From Pelorhabdus rhamnosifermentans (GTDB lineage: Bacteria; Bacillota; Negativicutes; UMGS1260), in contig NZ_JAHGVE010000007.1 of assembly GCF_018835585.1 (NCBI RefSeq), positions 164,225 to 228,224 on the forward strand: a DNA stretch of 64,000 nt. The letters are read 5' to 3'. The position numbers were made by a program, and so were the translations under genes. Every line of letters starts with the position of its first letter. The first letter of the stretch is position 1. Below the pieces are notes generated by a model, which did no database searches, was not told where the DNA came from, and saw only the letters and a program-made list of their open reading frames with translations. Shown here one piece after another: positions 8,800-15,735 of this stretch.

Positions 8800-9498
8800 A
8801 TGTTGAAAACAGTTAATCGCATTTGGGAAATTGACTTTTTACGAGGCGTTGCCATCCTACTTATGATTGCCTTACATATCATTGTTGACTTAAGTGATTT
8901 TTATAACTACCAAGTGAAATACTTATCTGGATTTTGGTATGTGGAAGGCAAAGTGTCGGCCATACTATTTATGTGTGTTGCCGGTATCAGCAGCACACTA
9001 AGTCAAAACAGTGACAGGCACGGTTGTAAGGTTTTCTTGTGGGGAATGATTTTAATGATTATCACTTTCAAATATGATACTCAGACTTACATCCGCTTTG
9101 GTATTCTTCATTTTTTGGGCATTAGCCTTCTGTCGGTTAGATGGATTAAGCGTTTACCATATTCATGGCTGGCAGTAATAGCTTTAGTCTCAATCATACT
9201 GGGACAAATATTCGCCTCTCGTTATACGTCACTTCCCTATTTACTTCCTATAGGTTTGGTTACACAGGATTTTTCATCCATGGACTACTATCCTCTTTTT
9301 CCTTGGTACGGTGTATTTATTGTCGGAGTAATGCTAGGTAAAAGATTATATCAAAAAGAAAAACGGAGCTACTTTTCTTTCACATTTGCGCATCCTTTTG
9401 TGGTTTTTGGACAACATTCCTTCATTATTTATTTAATCCATCAACCTATTCTGTTGGCACTTTTGTATGGAATTTATAAAGTTAAGATTTTTTCATGA
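8800..9498 (+). CDS. HGSNAT-like / DUF1624 multi-pass membrane protein
   Basis: 232 residues with about seven predicted membrane helices. The N-terminal WEIDFLRGVAILLMIALHI and the C-terminal FGQHSFIIYLIHQPILLALLYG are hallmarks of the heparan-alpha-glucosaminide N-acetyltransferase catalytic domain (DUF1624) in the acyltransferase-3-like superfamily. The substrate in bacteria is unknown. LFPWYGVFIVGVMLGK forms the conserved mid-C-terminal segment. It is a single-gene unit with an AGAGG ribosome site. Confidence 0.85.
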   Translation: MLKTVNRIWEIDFLRGVAILLMIALHIIVDLSDFYNYQVKYLSGFWYVEGKVSAILFMCVAGISSTLSQNSDRHGCKVFLWGMILMIITFKYDTQTYIRFGILHFLGISLLSVRWIKRLPYSWLAVIALVSIILGQIFASRYTSLPYLLPIGLVTQDFSSMDYYPLFPWYGVFIVGVMLGKRLYQKEKRSYFSFTFAHPFVVFGQHSFIIYLIHQPILLALLYGIYKVKIFS

Positions 9499-9693
9499 TC
9501 AAAGAAATAGATTTGTTAATCTGATCAACATATATGATTTAATTCAACTAACGTGAAATAGGTGAGGCGGAATACTTATCGATGGATAGGCGGCTCATTT
9601 TTGCTCGTGTTAGATATTGTTATAATTTAACTAAAGGTAAATTATGTATTTTACCGAATATTATAATAAAAGTGACGAAGGGGGAATCCGTTA

Positions 9694-10034
9694 GTGGATA
9701 TAGAGAACAAGATATTGTTATCTATTTACTCGGCCCAGCAGAATCCTAAGATTCATTTGTCAGAAGTTTATCCAACACTTGAAGCAGAATTAGGTTTAAA
9801 ATGTTTTGAACTGCTAAAAGTTATTATAAAGTTAGAAGCAAGTGGTATGCTTACTAGAACAGGGAAGAAAGGTTTTTTTTATTTGTATTAACCCCGGAAG
9901 GTCGGGCGTATGTTGAAAAGGTTAATAAGGACTGTGTCGAGAAAGTTAGCGATGCTGCAAAAAATGGATGGTCTTGTCTCTCATTAATGCTTATAGAAAT
10001 ATTTAAAGATAAGATAACTAGTATAACTCAATGA
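9694..10034 (+). pseudogene. Winged-helix-like small protein, frameshifted at a T8 run
   Basis: From GTG 9694 the frame gives 65 residues (IYSAQQNPKIHLSEVYP, then FELLKVIIKLEASGMLTRTG), like a short winged-helix DNA-binding fold, and stops at 9891. One extra T in the run of eight T at 9873-9880 would continue the protein as FVLTPEGRAYVEKVNKD to a stop at 10032-10034. That continuation ends directly at a terminator, as expected of an intact gene. It could be a disrupted gene, a phase-variable one or a sequencing error in the homopolymer. Confidence 0.65.
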
Positions 10035-10055
10035 GCGTCCTCCGGGGCGCTTTTA
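10034..10055 (+). terminator. Terminator of the 9694 gene
   Basis: AGCGTCC (10034-10040) pairs with GGGCGCT (10045-10051), then TTTT. It begins on the last base of the frame-restored stop codon. Confidence 0.8.
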
Positions 10056-10123
10056 TTAAAGGCAGGAATAATATATCTCAAAGTTGAATATCTTTCGAAA
10101 ATGAATTTAGGAGGAATATCACC

Positions 10124-10261
10124 ATGGCTAATTGTAACGAAGATAATTGCACCTGTCCAAAAGTTGACTGCGAGAGGCATGGAAAGTGTTGTGAGTGTAT
10201 AAATTTTCATTGTAACATAGAAGGTAAAGTATTTTGCATGCGTGATCAAGAAAGTAAATAA
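10124..10261 (+). CDS. Cys-rich mini-protein, DUF6485-like (copy 2)
   Basis: 45 residues with a strong AGGAGG ribosome site. It is a paralogue of the protein at 7764, sharing CxC-x4-C-x2-HGKCCECINFH and the FCM-x4-ESK/GEKSK end. The eight cysteines and two histidines suggest metal binding. The function is unknown. Confidence 0.75.
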   Translation: MANCNEDNCTCPKVDCERHGKCCECINFHCNIEGKVFCMRDQESK

Positions 10262-10607
10262 TTCTGGCCGTCGAAAAAATTTTATCTAACTTTCTGGGCA
10301 ATTCATAATGGGCGGTTGCAAGCCACTGCTCAATTCTGGGTGGTTTAAGACTGACTGCTGAAAATAAGCAATGGAGTTTCTGGCCTTTGGTTCAAGAATA
10401 TAGCCTCACTCAACGAGTGGGGCTTCATTTTATTTCTGTCGCCATTAGTTTGCAAGTGAGAGATAAGTCATGTCACCCTGCGTAATCTTTTGTAGTGATA
10501 TGGAGCCAAACACTTTTGTACAACTAGAGGTAGTAAAAGTTGTCATATGTTATAAGTACAATGAATAAAATATTGATTTAATGGGTATACTATTATGGGA
10601 GATGAAT
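10262..10607. other. Intergenic region with a repeat-type terminator
   Basis: About 345 bp without a gene. It contains the hairpin at 10402 and its conserved left flank (GGTTCAAGAATATAGCC), which is shared with 5682-5698. No promoter was assigned. Confidence 0.5.
10402..10432. terminator. Hairpin terminator, near-copy of the one at 5695
   Basis: AGCCTCACTC pairs with GAGTGGGGCT, then TCATTTTATTTC. The stem and about 15 bp of left flank match the 5695 hairpin. Confidence 0.7.
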
Positions 10608-10832
10608 ATGGAAAAAGCAAATAGTGACTTAAAGAGCTATAGTCTCAGTTCAGAAGAAATTGAAGCATTATTACAAGCTGATTATGGAGATAAAATAATA
10701 CCAGTTAATCACGCAAAGTTACAGAAACAACAAAGGGATAAGCAACGCCTAGCTGCTATGCAGGATAGGTTTAAAGCCAGAAGTACTGAAATCGAAAATA
10801 TAGAAGAGCTAGACATTTATGAAGAGCCTTAA
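10608..10832 (+). CDS. Hypothetical small charged protein
   Basis: 74 residues starting at ATG 10608, six bases after a GGGAG ribosome site; a longer frame begins at 10581 but lacks one. The protein is mostly helical and very hydrophilic (KLQKQQRDKQRLAAMQDRFK), with a Ser/Glu-rich SLSSEEIEALL segment. No family is recognised. Its stop codon lies inside a terminator hairpin. Confidence 0.55.
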   Translation: MEKANSDLKSYSLSSEEIEALLQADYGDKIIPVNHAKLQKQQRDKQRLAAMQDRFKARSTEIENIEELDIYEEP

Positions 10833-10845
10833 GGGTTCTTTTTTT
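10817..10845 (+). terminator. Terminator overlapping the stop codon
   Basis: AGAGCC pairs with GGGTTCT around the TTAA of the stop codon and is followed by seven T. Confidence 0.7.
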
Positions 10846-10907
10846 GAATTTGAGAAAAGGTTACTATGTTAAATAAGTATGTTCTTCATGAAAAGAGCAA
10901 TCATAGT

Positions 10908-11174
10908 CTAGTCAAAGGCATCGATAAGTTTTTTATCACCACAAACTACGTTATACCAATACGTTGAACTTATTTCACTAACAACTATTCTATCGTTAGG
11001 TTGTAAAGATTTCAGTAGGTTATCACATAGAGTTTCGCAAGTATCTGATGATGATACTATCCAACAAGAGTCTGCTAATTTACAAGCTTTAGGAAGTATT
11101 TCAATTTCATGAGTTATTTTACTTTGGTTTACTGCGGACTTTTCATATAAGTCATATATTATTACTTGTGGCAT
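10908..11174 (-). CDS. Small SinR/Cas2-like protein
   Basis: 88 residues with ribosome site AAGGAGAG eight bases before the ATG. The layout (MPQVIIYDLYEKS, then SCWIVSSSDTCETLCDNLLK, QPNDRIVVSEISS, TYWYNVV) follows the short ferredoxin-like fold of stand-alone Cas2/SinR-like proteins annotated in many genomes. No CRISPR array or cas gene is nearby, so a role in adaptation is not implied. The family assignment is by pattern only. Confidence 0.55.
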   Translation of the reverse strand: MPQVIIYDLYEKSAVNQSKITHEIEILPKACKLADSCWIVSSSDTCETLCDNLLKSLQPNDRIVVSEISSTYWYNVVCGDKKLIDAFD

Positions 11175-11289
11175 TATGATTCTCTCCTTACAGTAGTAAT
11201 TTTATAAGTTGTGTGTAACTATATAATGGTGAAAGTTATAGTTTCCGTATGAATTTTTTTGGAAGCACAGGATAGATTACTATATCTTG

Positions 11290-11324
11290 CATACACTATA
11301 TTCCATACTGCGTATAGTGTATAC
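11290..11324. repeat. Inverted repeat, possible operator
   Basis: ATACACTATA (11291-11300) and TATAGTGTAT (11313-11322) are perfect 10-bp arms with a 12-bp spacer and no following T run. The position between two divergent small genes suggests a protein-binding site. Confidence 0.55.
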
Positions 11325-11458
11325 AAAGTGTTACAACATGATTATATCTTATTAATGCCTACAAAGCTAGTAATATCAGGAGTTCATAGCGGCTCCTGGG
11401 TCAAAATAGGTAATATATAATAGGTATATTGTATGGTGAAAAGTAGGGTAAGAATTTA

Positions 11459-11509
11459 TTTTAGTTAGCACGTTTTTTATTTTGGATTTATAGGGTAAGC
11501 TAACTAAAA
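11459..11509 (+). promoter_or_regulatory. Inverted repeat abutting a ribosome site
   Basis: TTTTAGTTAGC (11459-11469) and GCTAACTAAAA (11499-11509) are perfect 11-bp arms. The second arm runs directly into the GGAGGG ribosome site of the 11522 gene, so folding of the leader could affect translation. Confidence 0.5.
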
Positions 11510-11521
11510 GGAGGGTTTATA

Positions 11522-11710
11522 TTGAGATACGAAGCTGAAGAAACCAGAGATGGCAAATGGATCGTTAAGGATATTTTATTAGGCGGAGCGCACGAATTTG
11601 ATACATTTGAAGAGGCCAAGGAACAAACCGATGCTCTAAATCGAGACTATGAGCAAACGGCACGGGAATATGAACGCAAAAATAGAGTTTTAGAGCCTTA
11701 CGAAGATTAA
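11522..11710 (+). CDS. Hypothetical small protein
   Basis: 62 residues from TTG 11522, six bases after AAAGGAGGG, a near-ideal ribosome site. Content such as WIVKDILLGGAHEFDTFEEAKEQ looks like a small alpha/beta domain of the kind found in many short Firmicute proteins. It is followed by a terminator and preceded by the 11-bp inverted repeat at 11459. The function is unknown. Confidence 0.65.
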   Translation: MRYEAEETRDGKWIVKDILLGGAHEFDTFEEAKEQTDALNRDYEQTAREYERKNRVLEPYED

Positions 11711-11719
11711 TCAATACAG

Positions 11720-11746
11720 CACCTGCTCATTACGGGCGGGTTTTCT
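11720..11746 (+). terminator. Terminator of the 11522 gene
   Basis: ACCTGCTC pairs with GGGCGGGT (G-U pairs) and is followed by TTTCTT. Confidence 0.65.
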
Positions 11747-11747
11747 T

Positions 11748-11900
11748 ATGATGAAAAGACAAATAATAGATAGTCCACAACGGATTATACAATTAGCTGC
11801 TTCCATCATCATGATGATGGAAGCAGCGAGCATGATGAAAGGCATAACAATGGAAGTGCAGCTGGTAATTGGCTACTTACTTGGTTCGGCAAATAAATAA
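11748..11900 (+). CDS. Hypothetical 50-residue protein with Met-rich segment
   Basis: The frame from ATG 11748 to TAA 11900 encodes ASIIMMMEAASMMKG and a hydrophobic end (VQLVIGYLLGSANK). No clear ribosome site is visible because the start lies in the preceding terminator tail. A 32-bp perfect palindrome lies inside the frame and may be the conserved element rather than the protein. A terminator follows. Confidence 0.4.
   Translation: MMKRQIIDSPQRIIQLAASIIMMMEAASMMKGITMEVQLVIGYLLGSANK
11796..11827. repeat. 32-bp perfect palindrome
   Basis: GCTGCTTCCATCATCA is followed at once by its exact reverse complement, with no spacer. No T run follows, so it is not a standard terminator. Confidence 0.85.
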
Positions 11901-11911
11901 AATAGTGCAGG

Positions 11912-11950
11912 GCCATCAATCGGTATATTCCGGTTGGGGGCTTTTTTATT
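11912..11950 (+). terminator. Terminator
   Basis: GCCATCAATCGG pairs with CCGGTTGGGGGC (several G-U) across TATATT and is followed by six T. Confidence 0.65.
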
Positions 11951-12045
11951 ATTTATCCGATACTTCCGGCAGCTTGGACCTGGTTGATTTCCAATAGTAA
12001 TTTACCAAATTATATATGTGATTAGTATGCCAATGATGGGCGACT

Positions 12046-12129
12046 ATGTTTGGGGTTGTATTTATATTTATGATTATTTATCTGGCTGTAGTGATTTATT
12101 TTTTTACATTGGTATCTAGATTAGCGTGA
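12046..12129 (+). CDS. Possible 27-residue membrane mini-protein
   Basis: ATG 12046 to TGA 12129 encodes almost only a single hydrophobic helix (VVFIFMIIYLAVVIYFFTLV) ending SRLA. No good ribosome site is seen. The composition is typical of real small membrane proteins but cannot prove coding. It lies in the otherwise empty 11901-12222 stretch. Confidence 0.3.
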   Translation: MFGVVFIFMIIYLAVVIYFFTLVSRLA

Positions 12130-12222
12130 TAACTAGTCGCCATAGAGTTAAGGCGTTTTATTCACCAACGGTCAAATGTAGAATATAATAAAACGAAAAT
12201 TAGCCTAAGGGAGGTTTGAAAC

Positions 12223-12918
12223 ATGCTAAAACAATCTGTAGATCGTTTTGTTTCAGCGGGTAAGCACCGATTGGCACCATTGCCATATCCATATAATGCA
12301 CTTGAACCAATTATTAGCGAGGATACAGTTAGATATCATCACGATCATCATCACAAATCTTATGTGGATAGTCTCAATAAAGCGGAATTAGCATTAGTAG
12401 AAGCTAGACGTAAGGGCGAGTTCTCATTGATCAAGTATTGGGAAAATGAATTGGCTTTTAATGGCTCTGGCCATATTTTGCATAGTATTTATTGGACAAT
12501 TATGGCACCAATGGGATTTGAAAGTGAACCTGGACCCTGCATCAGAAGAGAAATCAATAAGTATTCTAGCAATTCCGATGCCTTTTTTGGACAATTTGTT
12601 AGTGCATCTACAAAAGTTGAAGGATCTGGTTGGGGGATTATTGCTTGGAATCCAGCCTGGAATCGCCTGGAAATTTTGACAGCGGAGAAACATCAAGACC
12701 TAACCCAATGGGGATCGATACCCATTCTAGTACTTGATGTATGGGAACATGCCTATTATCTTGATTATCAATATAATCGTGAAGAATATGTCCGCCGTTG
12801 GTTAAATTTGATTAATTGGCAAGAGGTAGAAAATCGTCTCTTGATGGCACAAGCAGGCAAGTTATCCTTGGTACTAATGGATCGGGTTTGGAAAGAAGAT
12901 GTTAAAAATAAGAAGTGA
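12223..12918 (+). CDS. Fe/Mn superoxide dismutase family protein
   Basis: 231 residues. It follows the family order: LAPLPYPYNALEPIIS, YHHDHHHKSYVDSLN with the first metal His (His39), GHILHSIYW with the second, GSGWGIIAWNPAW, and DVWEHAYYLDY with the last Asp and His ligands. All four ligands are present, so dismutase activity is plausible. The N-terminus is about 15 residues longer than in standard SODs and KHQD replaces the usual NQD. It is a single gene with an AGGGAGG ribosome site and its own terminator, as expected for an oxygen-defence gene in an anaerobe. Confidence 0.88.
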   Translation: MLKQSVDRFVSAGKHRLAPLPYPYNALEPIISEDTVRYHHDHHHKSYVDSLNKAELALVEARRKGEFSLIKYWENELAFNGSGHILHSIYWTIMAPMGFESEPGPCIRREINKYSSNSDAFFGQFVSASTKVEGSGWGIIAWNPAWNRLEILTAEKHQDLTQWGSIPILVLDVWEHAYYLDYQYNREEYVRRWLNLINWQEVENRLLMAQAGKLSLVLMDRVWKEDVKNKK

Positions 12919-12960
12919 GTAAAAGCATAGTTTGAACTACCGATGTCCTTCATATAAGAA

Positions 12961-13006
12961 AGCACCTGCCATCCTATGCATATCAATAGGTAGCAGGTGT
13001 TTCTTT
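12961..13006 (+). terminator. Terminator of the SOD gene
   Basis: CACCTGC (12963-12969) pairs with GCAGGTG, with an inner partly paired stem, then TTTCTTT. Confidence 0.75.
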
Positions 13007-13019
13007 ATGCGGAATGCTT

Positions 13020-13373
13020 TTATTTATTTAAAATAACGTCAAAAACAAAACTATCTTCATTTGTTAAATGAACTTTTCCGCGGTATGTCTTATAGCCTTT
13101 CTTACCTATAGTTACCCAATAGGTTTTGTTTTTTAATGGTGCATTAACTATATAATTACCTCTATAGTTAGTAGTTATGCTTTGCATACTGTTTAATGCT
13201 CCATCCAGCTCGAATATTATTTTTGCTCCTTGAATCGGTTTTAAGTTTGAATCTGTTATTTTTCCTGATATAGAGCAGTTTGAGCTTGCATAAACAGTAT
13301 TTAAATAAAATAGGCTTGTTAAAATAATAGAACAGAGAATAGCACTTAGCAAAATTTTTGCATTTTTCAACAA
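13020..13373 (-). CDS. Secreted protein with a carboxypeptidase-regulatory-like domain
   Basis: 117 residues from TTG 13373 (a second TTG follows directly) after ribosome site AAGGAGCG. A Sec signal peptide covers about residues 1-30 (ILLSAILCSIILTSLFYLNTVYA). The rest is one beta-sandwich of the CarboxypepD_reg-like type: ISGKITDSNLKPIQGAKIIF, NYRGNYIV, VTIGKKGYKTYRGKVHL. Such domains act in adhesion or carbohydrate contact at the surface; no partner is nearby. Confidence 0.75.
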   Translation of the reverse strand: MLKNAKILLSAILCSIILTSLFYLNTVYASSNCSISGKITDSNLKPIQGAKIIFELDGALNSMQSITTNYRGNYIVNAPLKNKTYWVTIGKKGYKTYRGKVHLTNEDSFVFDVILNK

Positions 13374-13701
13374 TATATCGCTCCTTAGTATTTTTTAATA
13401 TAATTTATACTTTTTAAGAAAATATACCAAATTTAAAAGATGTAGAATTTCGAGTTGCTTGCAACGATACGTTGACATAAGTAAGGCCCGCTCGGGAAGT
13501 ATTACAACAATGTACAACTGTAGAAGAATCGTAATTAGCCATTGCTCTGAATAAACACAAAGCAGCATTAAACTTTTTTCAGATTATTCGAATAATTTAG
13601 AAGACGTACTTAGGCAACTTAACATAAGATAGACGAATATTAAATATTTGATAAGTGAATTGCATTTCATTTTTCTGCAGCATTACGTAAACAATACCAT
13701 G

Positions 13702-13848
13702 AAATTATGACAAAATTATGACAAAATTGTGGCTTCGTAGTGAAATTTTTCCTTTTAGGGAGAAAGATTATTTTAGAGGTTGCTGGATCAAATTTAGAGG
13801 TTAGGTTTTCTGGTTAACGTTTTTTGATTTTGTCATAATTTCGTCACA
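13702..13848. repeat. Inverted and tandem AAATTATGACA sites
   Basis: Two direct 11-bp units at 13702-13723 face a perfect 15-bp inverted copy at 13827-13841, 110 bp apart. Each side carries two TGAC-A/G-AAATTA units one helical turn apart, as for a cooperative DNA-binding regulator. Confidence 0.55.
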
Positions 13849-13932
13849 TTTGTATGCTATTTTATAGGTAAACTAACCCGGCCAATTTACGGCCGTTAAA
13901 ATATATACAACTTTTCCAATTTTTCTCCGTTT

Positions 13933-13968
13933 GCTCTCTCGTGTATTAAGCGAGGGGGCCTTTTTTTT
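13933..13968 (+). terminator. Terminator without an assigned gene
   Basis: GCTCTCTCG pairs with CGAGGGGGC (two G-U), followed by CTTTTTTTT. Confidence 0.75.
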
Positions 13969-14049
13969 GCTGTGATATATTTATCTGGAAAAAGCCATAA
14001 TATATTGTGTAAGGTGTTATTGGTTAGTCAATATTATTAAATATTTTTC

Positions 14050-14181
14050 GTGGAAAAAGTCGAAGGCAGGGAGTGGGTTGCTAAGAGAAAGGAAGCCCAA
14101 GTATATTACGAATCTATCGGATACTTTAAGGATATTGCCAAGAATTTAAAAATATCTGTAGACCATTACAAAAGAAAGTAA
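14050..14181 (+). CDS. Possible 43-residue protein
   Basis: A frame from GTG 14050 to TAA 14181 with a plausible helical composition (EWVAKRKEAQVYYESIGYFK, IAKNLKISVDHY). No ribosome site precedes it; it may be the tail of a decayed regulator-like gene. No family is recognised. Confidence 0.25.
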   Translation: MEKVEGREWVAKRKEAQVYYESIGYFKDIAKNLKISVDHYKRK

Positions 14182-14419
14182 AATTGGTCATTAAAAATGG
14201 CGTTTATCAATTTTTTGCGAAAAATTTACTGTTTGTGTTTTAGTAGATTGCTGGATAGAATTGTTACATGTCCGCTCGAAGCGCAGAGAATTATTTGATA
14301 GATAATGAGCGTTAGATGAAAAAATATGATATGCTATTATTATGTTAATATAAAAGCTTAACAGTAACGTAGGGGGCGAAGCTGTCTGTAGAGATAAACA
14401 ACGAAAAGAGGTAAAGACA

Positions 14420-14626
14420 ATGAACCATCCATCAGTAGACGTATTGTTAAGTAAGGTTGATAGTAGATATACCCTTGCCGTTTTAGGGGGTAAACGTGCA
14501 AGGGAAATATTGAATGGTAGTGAACCGTTAGTAGCATGTAAGTCATTGAAGCCAACTACCATAGCTCTGGAGGAAATTGCTCAGGGAAAAATAACTTTTC
14601 AACGCACAAAGGAAGGTATTAAATAG
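14420..14626 (+). CDS. rpoZ: RNA polymerase omega subunit-like protein (orphan copy)
   Basis: 68 residues with the omega signature in order: HPSVDVLLSKVDSRYTLAVL, GGKRAREILNG, PLVACKSLKPTTIALEEIA, GKITF. Omega helps fold the beta-prime subunit and takes part in ppGpp binding in some phyla. Normally rpoZ follows gmk near priA/coaBC; here it stands alone among accessory genes with its own ribosome site (AAGAGG) and terminator. It is therefore probably a second copy, but the rest of the genome is not visible. Confidence 0.8.
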   Translation: MNHPSVDVLLSKVDSRYTLAVLGGKRAREILNGSEPLVACKSLKPTTIALEEIAQGKITFQRTKEGIK

Positions 14627-14643
14627 AATGATTTTAGAAAACT

Positions 14644-14676
14644 GTCGCTCATCCTCCGGGGTGGGCGGCTTTTTTA
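14644..14676 (+). terminator. Terminator of the omega-like gene
   Basis: GTCGCTCATCC pairs with GGGTGGGCGGC over 11 bp (G-U pairs included), followed by six T. Confidence 0.8.
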
Positions 14677-14689
14677 TTATAGTGACAAA

Positions 14690-14727
14690 TTCCCCCATCA
14701 TAGAAAAATATAATTATGATGGGGGAA
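14690..14727. repeat. 13-bp perfect inverted repeat
   Basis: TTCCCCCATCATA (14690-14702) and TATGATGGGGGAA (14715-14727) with a 12-nt loop and no T run after it. It could be a second transcript end, an RNA processing site or a protein-binding site. Confidence 0.65.
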
Positions 14728-14888
14728 CGTTATGTCATAAATTTTTATTTTATAGGAACTTGCTATTTTTATTTAAGGTTTTTCTAATTTATAACGATAA
14801 TATAGGAAATAAGTCCTGATAACCTGACGGCAGGTAGGATAAAAGGCTTGTTTTTGTTAGCTTATTAAAGGGATAGGAGTCGCTGTTT

Positions 14889-15290
14889 ATGGGTACAAAA
14901 GTATGTAATAAGTGTGGAAAACTGTTTTTCAGTAATGGAAATGATATATGTTTGGAATGTCTTGAATTTTACCATAGTCAGGAAGATCGTGTTTTTGAGT
15001 ACTTGAGTAAGAGGAAAGAAGAAGTTACTATAGAACAGCTGAATAAAGAAACTAAAGTTTCTTTAAATATTCTAATGGAGATGTTTTATCGCGGTCGGTT
15101 TATGGGTGATTATGCGGTGGCGTCGCACTGCGAGCTTTGTGGAGAACGAATTTACCAAGGAAAAATATGTAAAGGTTGTGCAGCGGAGTTTCGTGGTGAT
15201 CTTGAGAAAAAGATAGCACGTAAAAAAAATCGAAGAGTAGCGCATTTGTGCACCGATCAAGGAAGAACTAAATTTTACAGTAACTATTAA
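14889..15290 (+). CDS. YvyF/TIGR03826-like flagellar-region zinc protein, stand-alone
   Basis: 133 residues with two Cys pairs at the N-terminus (CNKCGKLF, CLECLEF), a helix-turn-helix-like centre (VTIEQLNKETKVSLNILMEMFYRGR) and a second Cys set (CELCGERI, CKGCAAEF). This is the layout of the flagellar operon protein YvyF, which in Bacillus lies next to flgM. Here no flagellar gene is nearby and the spacing is a single-gene unit, so it may be a regulator-like paralogue. The basic C-terminal tail (KKIARKKNRR) would suit nucleic acid binding. Confidence 0.7.
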   Translation: MGTKVCNKCGKLFFSNGNDICLECLEFYHSQEDRVFEYLSKRKEEVTIEQLNKETKVSLNILMEMFYRGRFMGDYAVASHCELCGERIYQGKICKGCAAEFRGDLEKKIARKKNRRVAHLCTDQGRTKFYSNY

Positions 15291-15330
15291 AAATAAAGCT
15301 CGTACTTGATGTAATGTTATTTGGGCTTAA

Positions 15331-15735
15331 TTAGTCAACCCTATTTTGCAGGGGCTCTTGATAAAATCCAATTTTAGGTTTCTCTTGTTCGGGATGTTGT
15401 CGTTGAATCGCAGTCATTAAAAAACTGATTTGATTTATATGTTGTATCAATTCTACATAGGAGCTATCTGGCAATAACCCTTCAAAACAAATGAGGCTAG
15501 GGTCCATGTAGCTAAGTTTTATAACGCTAAATTGAACTGATTGGCCGAAACTAACAAGTCTCATTCCGACTTCATGTTCTTGGTCTAAGGATGCTTCAAA
15601 TTTTTGTATGCGACTTACTAGTTGATGGAAAATGTTTTTTGCAGTATAGGGCTGATTTACTTCAGTTATCTGTTTTTTAAAATTTGGATTTTTAGGAGTA
15701 CGACTCGTTTCAGGTACTAAGTCTGTTTGATCCAT
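15331..15735 (-). CDS. DUF6173-like protein
   Basis: 134 residues from ATG 15735, which follows an AAAGGTGGTG ribosome site; two in-frame GTG codons upstream are inside that site. The conserved core is FEASLDQEHEVGMRLVSFGQ, then LICFEGLLPDSSYVELIQHI and QISFLMTAI. I recall this pattern from DUF6173, a soluble alpha/beta protein of unknown role; a profile search would confirm it. Monocistronic. Confidence 0.6.
   Translation of the reverse strand: MDQTDLVPETSRTPKNPNFKKQITEVNQPYTAKNIFHQLVSRIQKFEASLDQEHEVGMRLVSFGQSVQFSVIKLSYMDPSLICFEGLLPDSSYVELIQHINQISFLMTAIQRQHPEQEKPKIGFYQEPLQNRVD

Larger units (their letters stand above)
13374..14049. other. Intergenic region with repeated TGAC-type sites and a terminator
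   Basis: About 680 bp with no supported gene. AAATTATGACA occurs twice in tandem at 13702-13723, and AAATTATGACAAAAT recurs inverted and perfect (15 bp) at 13827-13841. A good plus-strand terminator ends the stretch at 13933-13968 (GCTCTCTCG with CGAGGGGGC, then eight T), so an untranslated RNA of up to about 200 nt may be made here. Confidence 0.5.

Noticed and set aside
10908..11174. CRISPR system around the Cas2-like protein
   Set aside because: No repeat-spacer array and no other cas gene anywhere in the window.
14628..14819. 63-codon frame after the omega-like gene
   Set aside because: It runs through a terminator and a 13-bp inverted repeat and has no ribosome site.
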